Positions 1 to 13,389 of a DNA stretch of 64,000 bases are shown here, piece after piece. The stretch comes from Platycnemis pennipes. Lineage: Eukaryota > Arthropoda > Insecta > Odonata > Platycnemididae. The stretch is taken from the NCBI GenBank assembly GCA_933228895.1, contig OW121852.1, positions 55,904,872-55,968,871 on the forward strand. The letters are read 5' to 3'. Position 1 is the stretch's first letter. Every line of letters starts with the position of its first letter. The position numbers and the translations under genes are program-made. The notes beneath the pieces were generated by a model that made no database searches, was not told the origin of the DNA, and saw only the letters and a list, made by a program, of their open reading frames with translations.

Positions 1-3000
1 TACCTCCTCTTTGATGACTATTTGACTTTTTGAGTATTTCCTTTTTTTTGGATAATTTTTTTACTCGTCTTTGCCTCGGTCCTAGTTTTGTTCTTATACG
101 ACCGCTTTTTGTCTCACTAATCTTTTTTACTATTTGTTGGATAGTATCCCGCTTAGAAACTTGACAAAGTCTCTCAAATTGAGGATCTCACCTGCTAGAC
201 ATTTATTTCTGTCTAGTTTTTCTAGCATTTTTGCGAACGTGAAATTTTCCGGTGATCGAAATAATTAATTAGTTTCCTGTAAACAGTACTTTAAGAGTAC
301 TAAAACAGTCGAGGAGAAGTTCATCGCTGTCCCCTTCGGAGTCCCTTTTTGAAAAAAGATCTTGCAGCCTTTGCTTCCTTGCCTCAACAAATTCTCTCGT
401 TTAGCGTTAGCGCCGTAATCTCGTCTTCTTTCCCCTTTCCGTTCCAGTGACCTTTTCTCGGCGTCTTAGTTCCCAAGGTTCCGCTCTCAATCTCCGAAGA
501 ATCCATGAATATTCGACCGGTTTAATTACCCCTAGGTGACAAGAGTGTCGTTGGAGATAGCTGCCTTCCTCCAAATCAAATTCTTGTACCCAGGCTTCGC
601 CATCCGATTCCCCAGCGAGTAACAATAAATGTCATTAGAAGTTCTGTTACTACAAGGTCTATTGTACGAGCCAGTATTTAGAAAATCATGGCGCAAGGCC
701 CTAAAGGAGGTGACTGAAGCATTTTACTTGGGACGAGGTCCATCTCGGGGGCAGGGAAGGAGGGGGGGGGTTAGTAATCATGAATCCTACGATACTCTAG
801 TACCGAGCCCTTAAAGTCCTCTGTTTTTGGGAAAATTGCTGATTTACCTGCTTGACTTGATTTAATAAATTTCGTGGACAAAGAGCATGAAGTCACCCTT
901 AAACAGTCATTAACATCGATTCCTGCCTACGAAGGTGAAAGCAGGTTATTTTTTAAGCAATTCTGAAATTGCAATTACTCTCTAATGTGGACTATTTACA
1001 AAGTTTAAACAAGAGACCACCGATATTTCCAAAATGAATGTTATTAGAGAGAAAGGAAACATTGAAACATCAAAGTATCCGTTCATATTTATTTTATAAT
1101 TTTAATTCCTTGCCATTTCATAACTAAGTGCTGAGGCGAATCATAGGCACGTACATTTCAAAAAACCAGCTGTGTTTTTCTATCCATCATCCATTATGAC
1201 TTTTTTCAGGTATATTAAGCATCTAAGAATGTGTACTCACCTTAGTAGGGAACATCATCTTTTGAGAATATTATTATATGGGAATTTGTTCAAATTTGCT
1301 TTTTTCTATCATCGAATTCAGAGAACCTTAGCGGTTTAGTTGACCTATCTATAGTGCTTCGTAGTGTTCCCTGGAAGGAAACGTGAGGCCTTTTGGGAAA
1401 TGCGCGGCTACAACCAGTGACTGCTATGTGCGGATGTGTGATATTTACGCGCCGGTTGAATAATTATCGTACTGAGTTCTACTCTCAAATGTCAAACCAA
1501 TATTAAGGCGATTAACTGGAGGAACTAGAGTGAAGTCCATACTAAAGATTGTAATTATAAATCGATGTGATATACATTTATTACCATACCTCATCATATT
1601 TTTGGAACCTTTCTATTGTTTCAGCTGGTGCCACTTCCCAATAGCAGGCCTCTGTTATATTTTTTGCGAGGAAACATTTCGTATCCTGTTTCTTATGGTA
1701 GAGGAATGTGGCTTATATTTTTGAATGACCTTTATTTCGACGAATCAGGTCTAGCCTCTAACCTCTCTAGATTATTAGCGACTATCCCTGCTTCTACTCT
1801 ATATGATAGATGGGAACTGTATCAAGGGAATGGGAAATATAAATTCGTCTTGGACATCAAATTACTTCCGGACTGAATTTTTTGTTGCAAGTGAGCTTCT
1901 TCTGATAATCCTCGCGTTAAATGAATGTTTCACCAAGTAACACGGTAAAACATTCGGTTTATGTGCACTTTTAAAAAATACTGTAGTTTTGCAATAGTTA
2001 ACTATCAAAGGGTGGCTTTGCAATCTCTTATAGCTCGGTGAATTGATAGGAACTATGACGGGTCATGCGTGTTGTGGTTTCATTAATAGTGTGCCCATTT
2101 TGATTGTGTGTAGTTCAAAAAAATTAAACATAAACCTAACAATCAAGAAATGAGAATATTCAAAGAATACGAAAGCTAAAAATCTTCTTAAACTAAGTGT
2201 CTTATTTGGACTGCAAGGTGGTTGGTTAATGTTGGCTCTGCCAATAATAGAACCCAAAAATTGTGGGCAAAGGATGTGATCACAGCTATCACTATGTAAA
2301 TAAATGTTCCTTCTAATTTGCGGAATGCTAACGTTGGACACCTCAAATTTAAAAATCAGGTCCTTGAATATCCTCTCCTTCCTTAAGCTCATGATTCTTT
2401 TATTCAAAACATTTGTGTTTCTCGGAACATCGCGAAACAATTTAGTCCTCAGCAAAGATATCAGCAAGAAAATGAATTGAACTATATTTCCTTAGCACGT
2501 TCACAAAAACATGTGAAGAAACTGGTGAGAAACACATAAATTATTCTACAATAAGCCTATTAGTGAAACTGAATACGCATAGTGCTGATGGGATTCACAA
2601 ATAGTGGTATTATGAAAATTTTTCGCTTTTATTTCGCTGATACCGGGAATGATTCTCCCAGGACGCGAAGCTGAGCTTCTAGCCAAACATGGTCTGTGTA
2701 CATTAGTGTCAACGGAAGCTACAATTACCCGAGTGAACAAATATTGATTTAACTGTGGTTCATATATGAGAGAAAGGAATAGCGTAGTCAAACACCAGTT
2801 CCTACTTTTCTCCGATTTTGGCCTTCAGCGATGCTCGAGGTAGCGATGCCTTTCTACATCGTGCACGTATTATACTCTACGGTTCAACATATCTAAAGTT
2901 CATTACCTAAGATCAGTCTCTTCTCCTTTAACTTGGATACGTTTTGCGCAACCCTTGTTTGAATTTTGATCATGCATACAGGAAATTGGCTATTAATAAT

Positions 3001-5526
3001 ACCGCTAGAGAGAAAATTTAAGGGTGAAGAATTACTCTCTTACTCTTCCTTCGGAACGGCTTTACATATTTATGCATCTTATCTGCTTAACTGTAATTTA
3101 TTTAATAGCTATTTTAGTACAGATGTGTGGTCGATAGAAAAAATCGGTCATTATGCTTTCATCAACTTAGCAATGGTACAAATGTGGATAAGGAAATTTT
3201 ATTTTTAGTCTGATGCTTAAATACAAATTCTTCTTTCTAACTCGCTCGGTTTGTATTTTATCCGTAGTTCATAAGGAGCTACCAGAAAGTAGACGAATCT
3301 ATGTAAAAACTTAGTTCAACTAAATTAAATTCTTCTGGTTTTTTTAACGATAAAATTTGTGCCAGTTTTTTATGAAAATAATTTATCGGAATGCTTATCA
3401 ATGATTGATTGACTCGATTGACTTAATGAATACTTATCAATTAGTCCAAGTAACCACAAATCATTAAAGGATGTGTAAAGCTCTCGTATTAGCGTGATAA
3501 ATTAAAATGATCGATTTGAAATGTTTTCTGTCCTATAATTTCCTCTTATTTCGATAATTTTGCGCTGAAATTTCAAACAGTTATAATAGTTGAATAAACT
3601 TGTATGCAAAAGTGCCTTGTTTTAGAGGAAGCTTTTGAAAATTTACTGAAGTAACTAACATTCTATAGTCATTGATTATATAACGAATTCTCTTGGATTC
3701 CGATGTTTACACCAACCTCTCCTGCAGATAAAACGAGCGCTTTGTTTGTTTGGAATGAATGCTGCACATGCAAACATAATAATCAAATCAAATCCTTTCT
3801 TTGCGTAGCGTATGATGTTTGAACTGATAAACTTTCCTCTATTTGCGATAATCCTGTAATGTCAATACAACGCTTTAATTTGATTTATGAAAATTTATGC
3901 TACTATGAAAGTATTCTTCTGCTGGTAAAAATATAATGGGCCAAAATTAGTGATGTGAAGGTTTTCACATTACTAATTCCCTCAGGACTGTTTCACTCAG
4001 CACAATTCATACCGTTCAAGATATAAATTTGGGGTTCATCAGCAGTATTACTGATTGAAATCTCTCTGTCTGGAGAAAATACACCCGGAAAATATGCCAG
4101 TCCACTATATAGAGATTACAAAAAGAATATTCGGAAAACGCACGAGAATCGTACAGATCGATGTTACTTTTCACTTGTGCCACACCTAGGATATTCTATA
4201 AAAAAAGTCGAGGCACCGGAGTTGCAGAAACCATATCTTGCATAAAAGGAGACAAATATAAATGCAGTAAAATATATCTTATGGAGTGTTTATTTTTGTG
4301 TTTATTATTGGGCATCAAAATTTTTTTTTTCAGAAAACTTTTATTAAATATTATCCGAAAAACGAGCGATTTTCGGGTCTAAAAATCTGATGACCCAACT
4401 TTGCATGGGTACAATATAATTGTAGTGAAAAGTTGCTCATGGGTCTAATTCAGCTCAAGGGCTCTACATTATTGAACCTCGACAATGACGACGTAATGAC
4501 GTCAGAGTCAAACCCTTGTTACCTCTCGCTTTTGGTGTGTAAAAGATTGGATTTGTCAACGGCTTGACGTCAAAACATCGGCATTGTCAAGTCTTGAGAA
4601 TTCCGAGATATGACTGAATATGGTCTCGGACTATTAGAGAAGGTTGAAAGGAATGCCCTTTTGAGTTTTATACCCGAATATTTGGTATCAGTTAGTAATT
4701 TGTGTCGTTGCGTTTTTGGCGATTTCATTCTTGGAAATTCATTCAATAACCCAAAGGCTGCTTTTACGGAGAAAAAAGGGGATCTCTGTATGATGCACAA
4801 TAGCGAGGGAATTAATTCATTCAATTTCCTGCGTCAAATGTAGTTTCTGGCCTCGTTAAATCACACATGCTGGTAGATATTAAATCCAATCGTCCGAAGG
4901 CAACGTCCGTATTTATTCAAACATTCTACGCCCTACTTTTGGTCTAACATCCCTAGTTCGTTATTAATTTCAGCAAATTTACGGCATTTAACTTAGAAAA
5001 AATCTGGAAAATGAGAATGATCAAAATAACGAAACAAATTTTTTCCGTCAGGCATGCGTCATCAGATATTAATGCTAACCTAAATATATCATCAAAAGCA
5101 GAATTGCTGAAAATATATCATGTAATTCGTGTTAACCTTTATTAATGGATAAGATTTTAAAACTTAGTATTTTTTCTTGTCAATGAGAACAGAAATTGTC
5201 TACCGAAAATGCGTAGTGACTCATGATGATAATTTTTCATGAAAAAAATAGCAAGAAAGATATGAGAAAATGGGAAAGGGAAAAATAGGGAATATAGGGA
5301 AAGTGTTGGATTTTATTTTTCAGTTGCGTTAGATTAGGCCCCATCATACACCACTTTTGTAATTTCTCTTGTGCGTGATTATATCTCTCCGTAAGAGCAT
5401 GTCCAGCTATAACTATTTCTACGCCCTGTACTGATTCAAGATATTTTAACTGCCACAATACGCCGAGTTTTACCTTATTATCTAATTGGGAGCTTCTAAA
5501 TTTTATTGAAAAGAATAATGCCATCT
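1..5526. other. Gene-free AT-rich stretch
   Basis: No recognisable gene. Reading frames are short and scattered; the longest is 134 codons on the minus strand at 2063-2467, with no domain I recognise. Small sites: an imperfect 14-bp hairpin at 3946-3977 (ATTAGTGATGTGAA against its near-complement) and a full CRE palindrome TGACGTCA at 4497-4504. A minus-strand frame at 407-625 is rich in charged residues and could be a scrap of an old mobile-element ORF, but I cannot assign it. Confidence 0.6.
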
Positions 5527-5915
5527 ACTAAGATCCATCTACATTAATTGCCATGTGAAAAAATTCACCTGGACTGGGAATCGGACCACAGACCTTTGAC
5601 TTTCCGGGCCACTGAGTAGACCACTACGCTACCCAGGATCCGTAATTTACATGGCAATTTACCGAGGTTCAAGGTACTAGATTTTGAGCCCTCTCGGTCC
5701 ATCAAGGACGCAGAAGGAAGAAGGGACGCATCTAGAACCTTGAACCTCAGTAAAATTTCCATGTGAATTACGGATCATGGGTAGCGTAGTGGTCTGCGCA
5801 GTGGCCCGGAAAGCCAAAGGTCCGTGGTCCGAATCCCGGTCCAGGTGAATTTTTTCACATGGCAGTTAATGTGAATTTCACCGGCAGGTTTTAAATATAC
5901 TATACTAAGGTCCAT
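5527..5915. mobile_element. Inverted pair of tRNA-derived SINE arms (fold-back composite)
   Basis: Two ~141-bp arms, 5541-5681 and 5731-5872, are near-perfect inverted copies separated by a 49-bp spacer. The right arm read on the plus strand begins near TAGCGTAGTGG (A-box-like, about 5780) and has TGGTCCGAATCC (B-box-like, about 5825), so each arm is a tRNA-derived SINE head, and the two heads face each other around the spacer. Outside the arms, ACTAAGATCCAT at 5527-5538 and ACTAAGGTCCAT at 5904-5915 look like a 12-bp target-site duplication with one mismatch. If so, the whole palindrome inserted as one unit. The alternative is two independent SINE insertions in opposite orientation. No protein is encoded; minus-strand frames across it are shadows. 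Confidence 0.75.
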
Positions 5916-7225
5916 TATTACGATGTCTTCTTCGGTAGTTACACCTATATGAAAGGGAAATAAAGAGGGGTAGGAGATTAGCCGATCTGAAGAGAGAAAT
6001 AGCGTAAGGAAGGAGTCGATAGGTGAATGAAATGCGAATGAGAGTAGGAACACCCCATGGAATACCTACCCTAACCGGTAGAAGAATATCAACCTTAATT
6101 AATTTTCTGGTAAATTATTTGAAAATAAATCTAAGATGAGGCCGTTAGAAAGTGATACTACTTCAAGGAAAACCCGAGGAAATCATAACATTTTTTGTGA
6201 AACATTTCGTATTTCTTTCTTAAATTTCGCCCGAATTCTCATTTTATTCTGCAGCAAATATGCATGTGCCCCTTATACAATTGATTGCTTTTTAAGCGTC
6301 CTGTGAGCATAAAATATGGGGACTAGACGTTGCGGGAAAGTAAGGAAAGTGGAAATGTGGCTGAAGAAAGGAGAGGCCTAGGAAAACGGGGAGTGTAGAT
6401 TTAGAGGACCGACGCGGTAAGTAAGAAAGATTTAGGGATGCTGTGAGTAAAGAAGTGAGGAGGGGAGGGTGGGAGAAGTTGAGAGTACATGAGGAGGGTA
6501 GTGACCTCCGAAAGAACAAAAAAATGGGAAGATTTAGAGAGGTGGACGCACTTTTTTTGGTGTCCATGCTGGGAATTGAATGGCGAGAGAGAGAGATAGA
6601 GAGGGAAGGTGGGACTTAGGATGGATTTAGGGCGTGCCGAAAATGGTGATGAAGAGAGTGGTGTCGAAGAGGAGATTGAAGCTAGGTGCCTCGTACCGAA
6701 TGAGGACGACGCCGTCGTCAGAAGAGAGGAAAATCAAAGATTGGGCCTCGTGATGTATGTACCAATTCTTTGGGTGGAGACGACGGAGCTCGATCTTTCA
6801 TTGTGTGATGCCCTTCAGCTCTTAGCTATTTGGTTTGATGGAGAAAAACAAGTGCTATCTGAGAACTTGCTGACAGCCCAGGGGAGAAACTAGTGTCTCT
6901 CTCGTCTACTCTCTAGTGTCGTGAGAAGTTAACATTAGTTTCTTTTTTTTCATAGAATCTTTCTTCGTTATTTCTTAATTATTTATTCTTCTCTCTACCA
7001 TAGTCCTTCTTCCCAGGATTCGAAAGCCCGTTTTCATCACTCCATCAATTCCACATCCTTTTGCAATGGATTGATGAAGGTCCAAAACTATCGACTGCTG
7101 TTGAACCAATCCGCCATTTATTGCCCATATTTCGTCATTATTACAATTTTTTTCCATATCACCGCCACTTAATTTTCAAACCATTGGCAATAAATACGTT
7201 TATCTCAATTCTCCCCGCATCCATA
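5916..7225. other. Purine-rich stretch with GA microsatellite, no recognised gene
   Basis: From about 6320 to 6660 the plus strand is strongly purine-rich, ending in a GA/GATA microsatellite at about 6583-6606. Long frames on both strands here (6292-6567 minus, 6609-6893 plus, 94 codons, acidic) follow from the base composition. They have no motif I recognise. Confidence 0.5.
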
Positions 7226-7621
7226 TCATAAACTTCTTTTGTAAGCAATCTTATAGAGCCCTTGGAGCAGAGAAAATAGCAGATTTATATGTACAACAAT
7301 TACATCTTCCAAACCAAGAAGTCGTTGCGTTATAAAACACGTTAATTGCTGTCCAGGGTAATTGAAGGTGGAGCTAGTTACTAAGGTCCTGTTTTGATAC
7401 GTGGCCGTCGGTGCAACATTGCTGACGTTGGTTGGTGCGAATGATACATGATAGGTGTTTGAACTTGCAGGAGCGAACACATCAAAAGTATCCGAATTTA
7501 TTTCGACTAAAAATAAGTAGCCGTACATGATTGGCCATTGAAAGTCGACAATTACACCATAACTATAAATTCCCTTGTGGTGAAGGCAACATTCAATCCT
7601 CATGAAATCGAATAACCACAT
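7226..7621 (-). CDS. Unrecognised 131-codon reading frame
   Basis: One of the longer open frames in the window, with mixed amino-acid composition rather than the low-complexity look of the shadow frames. The middle is rich in Thr, Ser, Asn, Ala and Pro (around residues 50-90), followed by a hydrophobic stretch (about residues 108-125) that could be a membrane segment. No family is recognised. The start codon lies at the edge of a dispersed repeat (7623-7672), so the upstream part is repeat-derived. It could be an exon of a fast-evolving gene, a scrap of a transposon ORF or chance. Weak support. Confidence 0.18.
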   Translation of the reverse strand: MWLFDFMRIECCLHHKGIYSYGVIVDFQWPIMYGYLFLVEINSDTFDVFAPASSNTYHVSFAPTNVSNVAPTATYQNRTLVTSSTFNYPGQQLTCFITQRLLGLEDVIVVHINLLFSLLQGLYKIAYKRSL

Positions 7622-7622
7622 T

Positions 7623-7672
7623 TACATCTACTGAGTGCCCTGTAAGCCACATCGAGTGCATGTGGTAGGGGA
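7623..7672 (-). repeat. Dispersed ~50-bp repeat, copy 1
   Basis: Read on the minus strand this contains CCTACCACATGCA, GATGTGGCTTACAGGG and then GTAGATG. That is the same order and spacing as the copies at 15115-15175 and 20307-20360 (TGCCACAC, GGTGG, GCAGGGT, then a TATGTAGATGAA-like end). Each copy can fold, since the TGCCAC and GTGG parts are complementary. It is a small interspersed element or the conserved tail of a larger one. Confidence 0.55.
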
Positions 7673-8021
7673 ACTATACTCATCTTTGGTGTATGTACTC
7701 ATTGTACGAGTTATGTTATCCACTTTCACCGTTTTGTGGCGGGTTTAGCACCTTATGTTTACCTACTGGATATTTAATGAAAACGGAGGAAGAATAAAAG
7801 TAGCAATTATTCATGCCACGGATTACAATACGGCATCAGAAATGTCACACTCAGATCTCCCTTTCATACTATGCCTCTCTTCAAAGGGACCATCAAAGGC
7901 ACCTAGTTGGCGAGTTTGAACACGCTTCTGAATTTTGATTCATTTTTCTCACAAACTACAGGCTATTGGAGACAATTCTTTAATGTGATACCATATTATG
8001 CATCAACATTTTGAAACACGC

Positions 8022-8285
8022 GGGAATCGGATGGTGTGATGGCTGGAGTATTGGTTTTCCACCCCTAGAACCCGGGGTTTGAATCCCGGCTGAGGTAGAT
8101 TTTTTCATTGGTATTTGGGTCTTCACTTGAGTGCTATGAGAAGAGCACTTCGAGTTCAGTTCACCGCCTGTTGTATGGGACGTTAAACCGTGGTCCCCTT
8201 GGTACCCTTCGTAAAAAGTAATAGCTAATATCGACGCCACGTTCCACTCCACACTTCCTCTATTCCTGGAAAAACTTATGTACAA
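8022..8285 (+). mobile_element. tRNA-derived SINE, family A (copy 1)
   Basis: The B box GGTTTGAATCC is at 8076-8086 inside a well-paired T-arm (CCGGG/CCCGG), and an A-box-like TGGTGTGATGG lies about 45 bp upstream. Downstream is the family-A central block ATGGGACGTTAAACCG (about 8175-8190), shared with the copies at 18422-18625 and 41470-41735. The body after it (GTCCCC... TAATAGCTAATATCGACG) matches the 18.5-kb copy loosely (GAACAAGCTAATGCCGATC). This is a non-autonomous Pol III retroposon, diverged, with no clear A-tail or target duplication found. No protein is expected. Confidence 0.8.
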
Positions 8286-11200
8286 TTATCCCATCCTAAA
8301 CGCGATTTTCTCTCGCGAAATAGCTATTTGGAAGGTAATATATATTTTTATGGGCCTACTGTGACGCAGAAACACAGAAAAAAATGAAACAATGAGGAAA
8401 TCAAATGTTCGTGATGAGGTTAAATTTAACGTCTATCAGATGTTACTAAGGATCTTCCCAAAAAGTAAAGGCTCTCAGTTTAGTTTAGGCTTTAGTTTAG
8501 TTTTATTTCACAGAAATTCGCGGAAAGGAAGCTGCTAACGTGAAACAGGGGGTGAAATAAGTCCGGTCGGGCTCTGATGTTCCCTCTGCCTCACGTTTCT
8601 GATGTGTTTGTTGTTTTGCCTTGGTTAAATGTCCTGAGTTTTGCCTTGTTTAAATGTCCAGATGCTCCCCTAATGGGAGGAGAAGGGAGTGATTCATCCC
8701 GGATGGTCCTGTGGGAGAAGGCAGGCGAGCAAATAAACGATAGAACTGACTAAAACTTGCAGCGCGAATGAAAATGTCAACCCTCTCCTTAGAGCGACCG
8801 TACGCATGTCGGGAGCAGGCCGCGAGACAGCAGAATTACTAATTTCCGCGCGAAGATTTTCATTTATTTTACTTTCTACCCGTCTTGGCAGAGCAGTCCT
8901 CATTCTTATATGCAAGGTGGAATTTCCTCTTTTCTATTAAGACGGGAAAAAGAGTCGGAGTAGAATTTGGATGCAAGACCATTTAAATTCGGAATATTCG
9001 CCAATTTGCCAAGTGCCTTGATAATTTTACCATGCAAGTATTTTCCTCTCATCTTCCAAGTATTAGAACGGATGGCAAGAAGATAATTATTTTTATTGCA
9101 TGTGATCTTTCGGACGCATTTAATCCTGCATTAAATTGCGCCGGGACTTCCCAACTGTCCGTACACATCAAAGTCATTTGCTGATAGCATTTTCAGTTAT
9201 TGAGGAGCAGTCTCTACCACGAATATTACTCATTGGAATGGCTTCTCGGGAGACGAAGTCCTCGAAGACCCCAAACTGCTTGCATATTATGCGACGGACT
9301 CCATGATAAACCCGCCTGTTGGTGTGACGGATTTGGATTGAGCTAACCCTGAACCAAGTCAAATGGTGGTTGAGAATAGAAACTCAAGCAATAACTACAC
9401 TTGAACAATTTAAACCAGCAAGCATACGGTCGTGGCCCAACGCCATACATTTTGTCTACTACGGATCCCCAACGATTGTTCGCAAGGACGATTTTTAGAC
9501 CGAGATTTAGCAGAAATCCTGAGTAAGCACGGCCAAGCGTGCATTGTTAATTTTCCGTTTTGGAGGAAGGTTCCCTCAGTCTTCGGAAAACCACGTCCTG
9601 ACTTGGTTGACTGCTGATTGCAGCAATTTTTATATCAGAAAGTTCGAGGAGTATGGTGACTGCCTGTGGTATGAGTATAGTTCGTCTGTGACTATGGACT
9701 GTAACTTGCATTACGATGGAAGTAAAAACTGCGAACTTTTTAGCAGAGAGGCTACCAATCAACTGTGACTTGCGGTGACTTTGGAGGTTTGTGGAACGCT
9801 ATTTTGACACGGCCTAGCAATAATTATACTTTCAGATCCAGACCCACGTTTTCCTTAGTTTTCGCAGGCTTAAAAGCAAAATATGGTTTATCGTCACTCT
9901 TCCGTTCCACTATGACAGAGCATCCGAACGGACTATCTACATGGAAATCAAATTTATTTACTGCGTGTGTAGGAATGATCGGTACAGGTATTGGTAGATG
10001 CGAGAGCCATGAGTGCAAAGGTACAGCATTTTTTTATCCTTGTTATTTGTAAAAAAATCTTCATTAGGGTCACAATAAAGAGGACGAAAATGTAAAAGAG
10101 AGAGCTGCAGTTTTTAAAAATATCCTTTGACACCTATGATACATGCATAAGAAAAATTACAACCCTCAGGATGAGTCTTTGGCTAAGCATTGAATATTCC
10201 GGGGTAGTACCTGAGCACATTTTTATTTATTCATAGCATTTCTGCATTACCACGAATAGAGAGTATTGGCGCTCGTATAGCTTAATTATTGGGCTGAGGG
10301 GCTAATTATGGAGTTTTTGACATTGAATTTGCAATGGAAAAAAATTAAAAGCGGGTCCGGTGTGTGTTTCCACGCTTTCGTAACTTTAATCCTCCGTTTT
10401 CTGCTAGATATTATTAACATGTCGCTGAAAAAATTCTAGTACACATTTTCAATAGCCATGCTATGCGAGGTATACAACAAAAAGACATTAAGGCTTAATT
10501 TTGATATTATTTACTAGGAGCCACGCGAGAAATCGTAAGCAATGGACTCCTAGTTATAACTACCCGCCTAGTAAGGATATGCTCACGCTAATTGCATTGT
10601 AAATTACGTAAACGTTAAATTTTAGAAATCAAATCAATGAATAATACTTCACCTGTGCTACGAAATGTGTTAGTTATATTTGATTTTGTCATATTCACAG
10701 AGGTTTTATCATCTTCTTCAGAGCTTAATATCTCCTGCTCCGCCGAACCCTTCAATATCCTGGTGGAGCAAAAATAGGCTATAATGGCTAGTATAGAAGA
10801 CCTGTGTCATGGTTAACATTTCTAAAGCTTGACTTGGCGTTTTATTTTGCGGTGTATTCATCGAATTCTCAGTAGTAAGGTGATTGTAGTACAATAAGGC
10901 GAATGGAAGCTCTAGCTTTAACCGTGAGGACAAATGTGGGAATCGCTTGGCAGAGGGCGTTCAACTGGGGTGAAACGCGACCGCTCCAAGGGAAGGGATA
11001 GTTGGCTGGGTAGAAGTGGTGGGGTTGGTTAATTGGAAAGGTAACTTCTTGCGCAGCTTGAGAATAGTCGCTTGTGCCGACTGGAAATTCACTCCCTTGA
11101 CGGCTTTGGCAATGAATGTCATTCCAGTGTATCAAGGAACCCAACGATTTATTTTATGTGGATTTTCATTCTGTTTGCTAAAGGAAGCGATGAATTTCAC

Positions 11201-12940
11201 CTCAAATCATGCAGTAAGTAGCTCTTTTCCCTCATTCCCAAATCGAGTGACTCCTGTGCTTGAATAAGAATGACACTTTGATTGATTTTGTCGAATTTAC
11301 TTTTTCTCTACTGGGAAATTGAACGAATGGGCGACTGTCAATACAATTGGGCTTTGGAGCAAATTCTGTCCCGCCTACTGGAGGAGTTTGTGTTTGCCCT
11401 AACGCTGCGCAAGTCTAATGGCAAAGTGAAACATCAACAGAGTTGGAATGCTTGGGAGAAATTGTCGAACTCTCGACTGATATATTTGCTAAATTTATTG
11501 CCACTTTGTCTTTCGGTTCATAGTCTTTTACGAGTTTTGTGGTGAACTTCGTAATTAAATTAAGGGCACCACGAATAGAACTAATTCATTTTATCATGCG
11601 CGAGGAACTTTAAATTATTTTAATAACATGAAAATAATCGTAATATGCAATGAATTTTAAAATAAATATTTTGATGTTTACAGCTGGTCATACCTCTGGT
11701 ACATTTTGCATTTTTCCCTGAAGGTTCTTCCCTTCATTGTACGACACGATATTTATCCTATCATGTATTATAATGGTAGGGACTTGTAATATTTTTAATC
11801 TATAAGATGCAAATTTTCACTCGCATTGAGTTTTTTATGATTCGTTTAGTTTTTTTTCGTCTTTTTTAGATTTTGAAGTGAAAATGATTAATGCGTACAA
11901 AAGAAGTCTAAGGGGTTCAGCTGATGAACTCATGAGCGATGAATGTCAAAGGGCACTAGTAAACGTTATACGCTTGCCATTTCAACGCTGAAAATACAAA
12001 TTCATATAATAATTTTTTAATGACGCGTAAATTAATACCTTAATGTATAAGTGTTTCTGAGATAATTTAGTTTTCAAGGATATTTGATGAATTTAATCAT
12101 TTCAGGGTCTTGGATGTTGTATGTACCAATTGTATTGTATTCTTTGAAGATGACGTAAAGGAGGCGCTCAAATCAAAACGGATTCAATTGGATTTTCACC
12201 GAATATAAGTGTAATTAATTATTAAAATTGGAAAATACTACCATAAAAACGTTCCCGCCACATTAATATTTTGTTTCAAGTGCCTTGAAAACCTTTTATT
12301 TACGATTTATCAATATTTAAAGAATAATAGTAATTATTTAGGCAAAAAATATGTAGTTTTTTTTCGAAAAAAACGTCAAATGGAAGGATTCGAGATAGGC
12401 GTATAGTAAGGATTAGAATCGATGTCTTTAAAGATGCCCTTTACCTAAATATTTTGCCTATGAATGGCTCTAGTTCATCAATTGCTAATTTGAATTGAGG
12501 ACGTAAAGGATGGACAGAAGGGCCCCAATACTTCACTGAAACCCTGACAGTTTGAATGTATTTGTTCCTTTAAGGAACAATCCCGCAATAAATTACAATA
12601 TTTAATGTGATGATGAAAAGATTTTGACCACAGCACTGATCCGATTCCCATCAGTAGGAAGGAGCATGTAATAAAATGCAAGGGGATACACTTTCGTGTA
12701 TTGTTGATTTAAAAAAGGATTCATTTTATAGAATAATAGTATATAATGTGATTGATGTCCATTCGTCTCATTATATAATGGGGGCGTTTACTCGGAACCG
12801 AAATCGCAATTTTGTACACGAAATCGTTAGATGGAAACAAACAATGAATTTTAGTGAAAAAATTAATCTTATAACCACAATCATTCTCTCATAAATCCAA
12901 AATTAAAACAAGCAAAAGGTGATGCCCACCGAAAAATCTG
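8286..12940. other. Gene-free stretch
   Basis: Several frames of 60-95 codons overlap on both strands between 9174 and 10052 and between 10718 and 11545, but none extends and none has a motif I recognise. The rest is AT-rich with short A and T runs. An unidentified exon cannot be excluded around 9430-10050, where open frames are denser. Confidence 0.5.
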
Positions 12941-13380
12941 CTTTGATAACATTGACGTCATTTTCCTCCCGTCCTCGACTGCTTTTCGTGGAAGCGAAGG
13001 AAGTGGAGTGAGGTTCTCGGAAGGTCTGCTCGCACAGATGCTGTCGCAACTGTCCTATTGGCAGAGTCAGCTATGTCCCCCCCATTGCGATAAGACAAAG
13101 TAGCTTCGCGGGCTCAGTTGTGATTGGACGAAGTCGTTATACGTCAGAGGTTGCACCACGCCCACTTTTCCGAAAGGGTTAAAGACATTAGTTTTTCGCC
13201 TCTTATAACTCGGCAAATAATTGTCGGATCAAAAAACGGAACAATTCGGGTCTTTTTATTTTACAAACTCTATCGGATTCGGTAATAAAAAAATTGTGGT
13301 AAACGACCCCATTGTAAAATCAAGGGAAATTAATATCGCTAACTGGATGCCACACAACCTTATCTCCATTCTAAAGTGCA
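12941..13380. promoter_or_regulatory. Promoter-like block with CRE, CCAAT boxes and GC box
   Basis: In about 220 bp there is a perfect CRE (TGACGTCA, 12953-12960), two inverted CCAAT boxes (ATTGG at 13057-13061 and 13123-13127), a CRE half-site in TACGTCAG (13140-13147) and a CCACGCCCAC box near 13156. They sit in locally GC-richer DNA. This clustering is typical of a Pol II promoter, or of the promoter of a mobile element. No convincing coding exon follows on either strand, so the call is tentative. Confidence 0.25.
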
Positions 13381-13389
13381 CTTAGTACT

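Noticed and set aside
2063..2467. 134-codon minus-strand frame
   Set aside because: No recognised domain, AT-rich composition, no supporting context.
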